A DNA stretch of 61,997 bases, taken from Planctomycetaceae bacterium (lineage in GTDB: Bacteria; Planctomycetota; Phycisphaerae; SM23-33). Shown piece after piece: positions 57,621-61,997 of this stretch; position 1 is the stretch's first letter, and every line of letters starts with the position of its first letter. A program made the translations under genes and the position numbers. The notes beneath the pieces were generated by a model, which searched no databases, was not told where the DNA came from, and worked only from the letters and a program-made list of their open reading frames with translations. Location of the stretch: NCBI GenBank assembly GCA_039680605.1, contig JBDKTA010000059.1:1-61997 (forward strand), read 5' to 3'.

Positions 57621-57815
57621 ACGGAAAAACCGACGACGAGGACGAGGACGACGACGAGGACGATGCCTGTCGTCCGCCATTAGCGGCGGGGCTTGCCCCG
57701 CGCGTTCGGACGCGCGGTCACGACAACCGGGCAGGAGATTCTGCGCATCCTGAGCCTTTACGTACTCTTTGTCGTTCTCGTCCTCGTCCTCGTCGTCGGT
57801 TGTTTGTTTCTCACG
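57621..57815. repeat. Family C composite palindrome, copy 4
   Basis: The left arm (57624-57664) is AAAAACCGACGACGAGGACG and following triplets; the right arm (57771-57808) is TCGTTCTCGTCCTCGTCCTC and CGTCGTCGGTTGTTTG. Inside are a family B half-element (ATTAGCGG, GCGGGGC-TT-GCCCCGC at 57686) and a CGCGCG pair. It fills the gap between the divergent GH78 and sulfatase genes (280 bases), which must therefore have promoters within or beside it. Confidence 0.85.
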
Positions 57816-57852
57816 GCTCCAATACAATGTCCCTCACGAAGGAGCCCCTGGA

Positions 57853-59307
57853 ATGTGTACCCGCCCGAACATTCTTTTCATTTTATCCGACCAGCACAAC
57901 GCCAAGTACATGGGCCACACCGGTCTGACTGGCGCGATCACGCCCAACCTCGACCGCCTGGCGGCAGGGGGCGTTCGGTTCGACGCGGCGTACTGCCCCG
58001 TGACGATCTGCGGGCCCAGCCGCGTGGCGTATCACAGCGGGCAGTACGCCCACAACAGCGGGCGGTTCGGGTTCTCCGGGCCCATGCCGCCCATGCCGAC
58101 GCTGTACGGGCATTTCCGCCGGGCGGGCTACCACACCGCGTGCATCGGCAAGATGCACTGCCCGCACTACTGGCTCGAGCGCGACTGCGACGAGTTCTAC
58201 GAGACCGACCGCACCAGCGTCGGCGGCTCGTGCAAGGAGTTCCTCGACTACCAGGGAGCCCGCGGCATCAATATCTATGACGAGTACGACGGCGGGATCG
58301 CCGAGTGGGGGCCGTCGCCTTTCGCGTACGAAGACAGCCAGGAAGGCTGGCAAGCCCGCCAGGCCATGCAGGTCATGCGCACCGCCCAGGCCGCCGGCAA
58401 GCCCTTCCTGGTCCACCTCTCGCAGACCAAGCCCCACCAGCCCTACAAACCCGCCCGCCAGTTCTGGGACCTGTACGAGGGCAAGGTACACCTGCCGCCC
58501 AACGCCGACTACGACATGCACGCCGCCGCAAAGGCCCCGTACCTGATCCACGTCTCCGACAGCAACCGCAAGAATCCCAATTTCGATGCCAACCGCCGCG
58601 GCAAGCTGCAGGGGTACCTCGGCAACGTGACGCACTGCGACTTCGCCATCGGGCAGGTGCTGGAGTTCATGGCCGCCCAGGGGCTGATGGAAAACACGAT
58701 CATTGTCTACTCGGCCGACCACGGCGAATATGCCGCCGAGCATGGCCCGGGCGAGAAGGTGCCGGGCATCGCTGCCGACGCGGTGGTGCGAGTGCCGTTC
58801 ATCTGGCACTGGGCGGGCAATCCTGCGATCAAGGGCGGCCAGGTCATCACAGACCCCGTCGAGACGATCGACGTGGCCCGGACGTTGTGTGCGCTGGCGG
58901 GCGTCGAGCGGCTGGACACTGCCGACGGGCAGGACCTCGCGCCGGTGCTGGCGGGGCAGGCCGTGCAGCCGCACCGGATCGCCGTGACAGAGTATCCGCT
59001 GAGCAAGTCCGTGCGGATGGGCAAGTGGCGGATGGTGTATTACCCGCCGGGGTTCTTCCGCGGTTACGGGCCCGACGACTGGGGCGAGTTGTACGACCTC
59101 CAGGCCGACCCGTGGGAGATGAAGAACCTGTACTTTGGCGCCCAATACGCCGCTGTCGTGCGGCAGATGGAACGCGAACTGCTCGACTGGCTGTGCATGA
59201 CCGGCAGGCCGACGACAGCCTATACCCCCGTGACGGCGCTGGGCGCCGACGGCAAGATCACGCCCGAGGAGATCTGGGGCGGCACGCCGTGCGCGCCGTA
59301 TCTGTAG
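57853..59307 (+). CDS. Sulfatase (formylglycine-dependent, S1 type)
   Basis: The 484-residue protein begins RPNILFILSDQHNAKYMG (metal Asp) and has the formylglycine motif CGPSR (Cys53, in C-x-P-S-R), GKMHCP, TKPHQPY and YSADHGE as the further active-site blocks. It removes sulfate esters, most likely from sugar residues. Cys53 must be changed to formylglycine by a sulfatase-maturing enzyme; the radical SAM protein at 45893 is not of the known anSME type as far as I can judge. There is no signal peptide. GAAGGAG lies nine bases upstream. Confidence 0.93.
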   Translation: MCTRPNILFILSDQHNAKYMGHTGLTGAITPNLDRLAAGGVRFDAAYCPVTICGPSRVAYHSGQYAHNSGRFGFSGPMPPMPTLYGHFRRAGYHTACIGKMHCPHYWLERDCDEFYETDRTSVGGSCKEFLDYQGARGINIYDEYDGGIAEWGPSPFAYEDSQEGWQARQAMQVMRTAQAAGKPFLVHLSQTKPHQPYKPARQFWDLYEGKVHLPPNADYDMHAAAKAPYLIHVSDSNRKNPNFDANRRGKLQGYLGNVTHCDFAIGQVLEFMAAQGLMENTIIVYSADHGEYAAEHGPGEKVPGIAADAVVRVPFIWHWAGNPAIKGGQVITDPVETIDVARTLCALAGVERLDTADGQDLAPVLAGQAVQPHRIAVTEYPLSKSVRMGKWRMVYYPPGFFRGYGPDDWGELYDLQADPWEMKNLYFGAQYAAVVRQMERELLDWLCMTGRPTTAYTPVTALGADGKITPEEIWGGTPCAPYL

Positions 59308-59333
59308 CTGTAGAGGAGTTAGAGTCCCTGAGA

Positions 59334-60031
59334 GGAGGCCGCTTCAGCGGCCTTGGTCCCGCCGAAGGCGGGGTTAGCCCCGGCCTTCAGGCCGGGGTGG
59401 AGGATCACGGACGTTCTCCCTTTCTTCTTGTATTTGAGCCCGCTTCAGCGGGCCTGTTTCTGGGGTGCATGTATGTCAACGCGAGCTTATAGCGAAATCA
59501 ACTTCCACGTCACGTGGCACGTCAAGGATGATGAGCCGATTCTGTGTGACGAGGTCGAGGCACAACTGCAGCGGTTTCTCCAGACCAAGGCCGCGGCGAC
59601 GTCGAAGATCTACTTTCACGTTGTCGGAGGAACCGATACTCACGTGCATATTGTCTTTTCCCAGGAGCCCGACCTCCTGACCAGCACGTTTATCGGCGAA
59701 TTGAAAGGCGCCTCGGCGCACTTCATCAATCACCAGATCCTCAACCGCAAGGCCCTGGAGTGGCAAAGCGGATATGGCATCGTTTGCTTCGGCAGCAGCC
59801 ACCTTCCGTGGGTGGCGGATTATGTGCGGAATCAGCGTCAGCGACATGCCAAGGGCGATATCCACGAGAGACTCGAGCGTACCGAGCCCGAAGAGCGGGA
59901 TAAGCCCGCTGAAGCGGGCTAAGAAAAGAAGAAAAAAAGAAGAGGGAGTCTGTGCGCCCTGGGACCCCGGCCTAAAAGGCCGGGGCTAACCCCGCCTTCG
60001 GCGGGATCAAGGCCGCTGAAGCGGCCTGCCG
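59334..60031 (+). mobile_element. RAYT-type element: transposase inside about 130-base inverted repeats
   Basis: The left block (59334-59465) holds hairpins GGCCGCTTCAGCGGCC, CCCGCCGAAGGCGGG, CCCCGGCCTTCAGGCCGGGG and, nearer the gene, GCCCGCTTCAGCGGGC preceded by TCTCCCTTTCTTCTTG. The right block (59901-60031) holds the same parts in reverse order and opposite strand, ending GGCCGCTGAAGCGGCC. The transposase gene lies between. This is the arrangement of REP-associated transposases (RAYTs), which sit among the palindromes they are thought to move. No target duplication is evident by eye. Confidence 0.8.
59473..59922 (+). CDS. REP-associated tyrosine transposase (IS200-like Y1)
   Basis: The 149-residue protein is a Y1 HUH transposase: YSEINFHVTWHVKDD at the start, the metal motif THVHIVF (His57, His59), and the catalytic tyrosine Tyr117 in VADYVRNQRQRHAKGD. 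This is the TnpA/RAYT family, which cuts single-stranded DNA at hairpins. Its last residues (DKPAEAG) and stop codon are encoded by the right-hand inverted repeat, so coding and recognition sequences overlap. It starts at ATG 59473 just after the left repeat, with no clear ribosome binding site except GGGGTG. Confidence 0.9.
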   Translation: MSTRAYSEINFHVTWHVKDDEPILCDEVEAQLQRFLQTKAAATSKIYFHVVGGTDTHVHIVFSQEPDLLTSTFIGELKGASAHFINHQILNRKALEWQSGYGIVCFGSSHLPWVADYVRNQRQRHAKGDIHERLERTEPEERDKPAEAG

Positions 60032-60114
60032 TCCAGTCACCCGGTCCCCAACTCCCGGTTCCCATCTCCGGTCTCGAGCCTATGGCTCCCGGTTCCCGGT
60101 TCCCAGTTCCTGTG

Positions 60115-60654
60115 CTACCGTACGCCGTACGAGTCGAGGCTGAAGATTTCGCCGTCGCTTTTGCGGCGGCCTTCTTCCAACGGGTGGATCAAGTCGTCCG
60201 AGGCGGGATAGCCCAGGGGCGTCAGGACCACGATCTTGACGCGCGGCGGGATGTTCACCAGGCGCTTGACGACCGTCTCGTCGAAAGCCCCGACCCAGCA
60301 GGTGCCCAGACCCTGCGACACTGCCGCCAGCGTCAGGTGGTCGACGGCGATGGCCACGTCGACGTCGGCGCTGTTGCCGTATCCGCCCATGCGTTTGTAG
60401 GCGAACTCGGCCATGCTGCACGCCACGACGATGACCGGCGCCTCGGCCATCCAGATCTGCCCGTTGCACGCGCGGGCGACGGACTCGCGGGCGGCCTTGT
60501 CGTGGATGAAGATGAAATGCCACGGTTGAAAGTTCGACGCCGACGGGGCGGCGCGCATCGCATCGTGCATCTGCTGCACCACGGTGGGCGGGATCGGCTT
60601 GGGCAGATATTTCCGTACGCTGCGACGATTGACGATAGCGGTCATGACATCCAT
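60115..60654 (-). CDS. Nitroreductase family FMN oxidoreductase
   Basis: The 179-residue protein begins MDVMTAIVNRRSVRKYLPKP with the Arg-Arg-Ser FMN-binding motif, then AAPSASNFQPWHFIFI and, near residue 112, QGLGTCWVGAFDE and LTPLGYPASDD. It uses NAD(P)H to reduce nitroaromatics, quinones or flavin-like substrates. It is divergent from ispE and close to the RAYT element. The physiological substrate is unknown. Confidence 0.92.
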   Translation of the reverse strand: MDVMTAIVNRRSVRKYLPKPIPPTVVQQMHDAMRAAPSASNFQPWHFIFIHDKAARESVARACNGQIWMAEAPVIVVACSMAEFAYKRMGGYGNSADVDVAIAVDHLTLAAVSQGLGTCWVGAFDETVVKRLVNIPPRVKIVVLTPLGYPASDDLIHPLEEGRRKSDGEIFSLDSYGVR

Positions 60655-60714
60655 ATGGAAAGTTTATCGACCATCGGCGTCTGCAGGCTGAGAAGAAACG
60701 ACGCGCGGGAACCG

Positions 60715-60802
60715 AGGAAGAATGGAATGTTGGAATGGAAGGACGGAATAATGGAAGGGTGGCATGGCGACACGCGTTGTTGTTTCATGCGGGTCGCCAT
60801 GG
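60715..60802. repeat. Families G and M repeats between nitroreductase and ispE
   Basis: GGAATGTTGGAATGGAAGG-type words (60721-60757) are followed by GGTGGCATGGCGAC, TTGTTTCATGC and GGTCGCCATGG (60759-60802), a second copy of the family M palindrome at 51138. The 197-base gap between divergent genes has no gene. Confidence 0.7.
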
Positions 60803-60851
60803 GGCGTTGGAGTTTGTCATTCGTGATCTTTGGGATTAAGCTGTCGAGCAC

Positions 60852-61733
60852 ATGAATCCTGCATCACAGTTCGAATCGTTGTCCGGCGGCGGCCTGCGGG
60901 TGTGGGCGCCGGCGAAGATCAATCTCAACCTGCTCGTGGGCCCGCGGCGGGACGATGGCTTTCACGGCGTCGATTCCATCGTCGCCAAGGTCACGCTGTT
61001 CGATCGCGTGGAGTTGCAGGCCCGCGGCGACCGGGAGGTCGTCCTTCGCTGTGATGGCTTCGACTGCGGAGCGGCCGAGGCGAACCTGGCCGTGCGGGCG
61101 GCGCGGCGGCTGATGCAGCACGCCCAATGCGGTGGGGTCGATATTTCGCTGGCCAAGTCGATCCCGCCGGGCATGGGCCTGGGCGGCGGGTCGTCCGACG
61201 CCGCGGCCGTGCTGGCGGGCATGACCAGGCTTCTGAAGCTCGACGTGACGGCCGATCGCCTGGCGGAACTGGGGGCAGCGCTGGGCTGCGACGTGCCGCT
61301 GTTCCTGGGCCCGCCCGCCCAGCGGATGACCGGGCGCGGCGAGGTCCTCGAACCCGTCGCCCTGGCGGATTTCGCCGCCGTGCTCGTCCTGCCGCAGTTC
61401 GGTTGTCCGACAGCCGCCGTCTACGCCGCGTTTGACCGCCGCCCCCAGCCGATGGGGCGGCCGCTGCCGCCGGAACTGCTGCGAGATTCGCCCTCGCGGT
61501 GGCGCGGGCGGCTGGAGAACCAGCTTACCGCCGCGGCTCAAGACGTCTGCCCGCCGTTGAGCGAACTGCTGGGCAAGCTCGCGTCCCTCGTCGAGGCGCC
61601 GGTCTGCATGACCGGCAGCGGCAGTGCGATGTTCGTGCTCTGCGACAGCGCCGCCGAGGCCGCACGCGTCGCCGCGGCGCTCCAGCCGCTGGAGGAGGCC
61701 GCCGTCGTGGTGGCGGAATTGACCCGCTGGTGA
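60852..61733 (+). CDS. ispE: 4-diphosphocytidyl-2-C-methyl-D-erythritol kinase
   Basis: The 293-residue protein is a GHMP kinase with the IspE pattern: VWAPAKINLNLLVGPRRDDGFH at the start, the ATP loop PPGMGLGGGSSDAAAVL, and MTGSGSAMFVL near the end. It phosphorylates CDP-methylerythritol in the MEP isoprenoid pathway. There is no obvious ribosome binding site; the start codon ATG 60852 gives the usual N-terminus. The tRNA gene follows 106 bases later. Confidence 0.94.
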   Translation: MNPASQFESLSGGGLRVWAPAKINLNLLVGPRRDDGFHGVDSIVAKVTLFDRVELQARGDREVVLRCDGFDCGAAEANLAVRAARRLMQHAQCGGVDISLAKSIPPGMGLGGGSSDAAAVLAGMTRLLKLDVTADRLAELGAALGCDVPLFLGPPAQRMTGRGEVLEPVALADFAAVLVLPQFGCPTAAVYAAFDRRPQPMGRPLPPELLRDSPSRWRGRLENQLTAAAQDVCPPLSELLGKLASLVEAPVCMTGSGSAMFVLCDSAAEAARVAAALQPLEEAAVVVAELTRW

Positions 61734-61744
61734 CTTTTCCGCAA

Positions 61745-61772
61745 TTTCACCAGCGGACTTGACCGATAGAAT
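61745..61772 (+). promoter_or_regulatory. Possible promoter of tRNA-Ala
   Basis: TAGAAT (61767-61772) with a poor -35 candidate TTTCAC (61745-61750, 16-base spacer). The string CCGATAGAATG also stands before the M16 operon. Confidence 0.35.
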
Positions 61773-61839
61773 GGGGCGTGGTAAAAGAAACGGACGGTGC
61801 CGAGGCTATCGACCAGACAGCCGCGTCGCCGAGAGGTTC

Positions 61840-61912
61840 GGGGCTGTGGCGCAGTTGGAAGCGCGTCTGCATGGCATGCAGAAGGTCAAGGGTTCGAGTC
61901 CCTTCAGCTCCA
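61840..61912 (+). tRNA. tRNA-Ala (anticodon GGC)
   Basis: The 73-base gene folds fully: acceptor stem GGGGCTG/CAGCTCC (one G-U pair), D stem GCGC/GCGC, anticodon stem TCTGC/GCAGA with loop ATGGCAT (anticodon GGC at 61873-61875), T stem AAGGG/CCCTT with loop TTCGAGT, and discriminator A at 61912. The 3' CCA is not encoded. It reads GCC, a common codon in this GC-rich genome. Confidence 0.97.
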
Positions 61913-61945
61913 GTCTTCGTTCGCCGCCGGCGGCGAACGAAGACT
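61912..61945 (+). terminator. Perfect 34-base palindrome abutting the tRNA
   Basis: AGTCTTCGTTCGCCGCC (61912-61928) is followed by its exact complement (61929-61945) with no loop. It starts on the tRNA discriminator base. It probably ends or helps process the tRNA transcript, although no T run follows; it could also be another mobile palindrome. Confidence 0.6.
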
Positions 61946-61997
61946 GCCACGGCGCAGCGGAGCTTTTCCCGCGAAGCCGGGCCCCCCATCTATCGTG

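Noticed and set aside
61747-61989. Open frame on the minus strand over the tRNA with TGAEGTRTLDLLHAMQTRF
   Set aside because: This is the well-known antisense translation of a tRNA gene; the tRNA folds perfectly.
1-61997. Prophage or large integrated island
   Set aside because: No integrase, phage structural or plasmid genes are seen, and housekeeping genes are spread through the window; only the IS630-like end and the RAYT element are mobile.

Overview
The window is high-GC DNA from a free-living, glycan-degrading bacterium. The best guess is a Planctomycetota member of the Phycisphaerae type. The reasons are a PEP-CTERM protein, an XylR/AraC-type sugar regulator, many glycosidases (two GH116, one GH5-like, three GH29, two GH78), a sulfatase, URO-D-like proteins, and an abundance of palindromic intergenic repeats whose chance translations (GETPMP, HGRDARAT and similar) I have met in this group. 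This placement is inference; there is no rRNA here.

Layout. 1-2.4 kb: the start of an IS630-type transposase cut by the window edge, a PEP-CTERM protein and a divergent XylR-like regulator. 2.5-6.2 kb: an ArsR-type repressor, a four-domain sulfur-trafficking fusion (CoA-disulfide reductase, rhodanese, TusA, DsrE-like) and a DUF2231 membrane protein. 6.4-11.4 kb: a four-gene YbhGFSR-type ABC exporter operon. 11.6-24.3 kb: a one-direction catabolic cluster (GH116, GH116, GH5-like, URO-D-like, sugar isomerase-like, DUF362 ferredoxin, PHP/DUF3604-like hydrolase, GH29) in which most gene-to-gene gaps hold a palindromic repeat. 24.4-36.2 kb: phosphodiesterase, methylmalonate-semialdehyde dehydrogenase, two methyltransferases, LarA-like protein, GT2 glycosyltransferase, rubredoxin, fatty acid desaturase, a second URO-D-like protein and a second GH29. 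36.5-51.1 kb: mainly housekeeping genes (gpsA, an M16 pair, murD, purB, cobO, HU, lepA), with a third GH29, a radical SAM protein, a ThiF/MoeB-like E1 and a Cys/Met PLP enzyme. 51.2-59.3 kb: GH78, polysaccharide deacetylase, GH78 and sulfatase. 59.3-62 kb: a REP-associated (RAYT/IS200-like) transposase inside long inverted repeats, a nitroreductase, ispE and tRNA-Ala(GGC).

How the genes work together. Fucosidases, rhamnosidases, GH116/GH5 enzymes and the sulfatase suggest stepwise breakdown of fucose-, rhamnose- and glucose-containing, partly sulfated glycans. None of these enzymes shows a signal peptide, so oligomers are probably imported first. The ArsR/CoADR fusion pair looks like a persulfide-responsive sulfur-handling unit.

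The most unusual feature is the intergenic DNA. More than ten families of inverted-repeat elements (labelled A to N here) fill nearly every gap. Within a family the stems change while pairing is kept. Some copies supply the last codons and stop codon of the gene they follow, one sits in frame inside a gene, and one is cut at a TA by the IS630-type element. Four composite copies (family C) carry arms of GAC/GAG triplets around a family B hairpin. I regard this repeat system and its possible link to the RAYT transposase as the main candidate for something undescribed.
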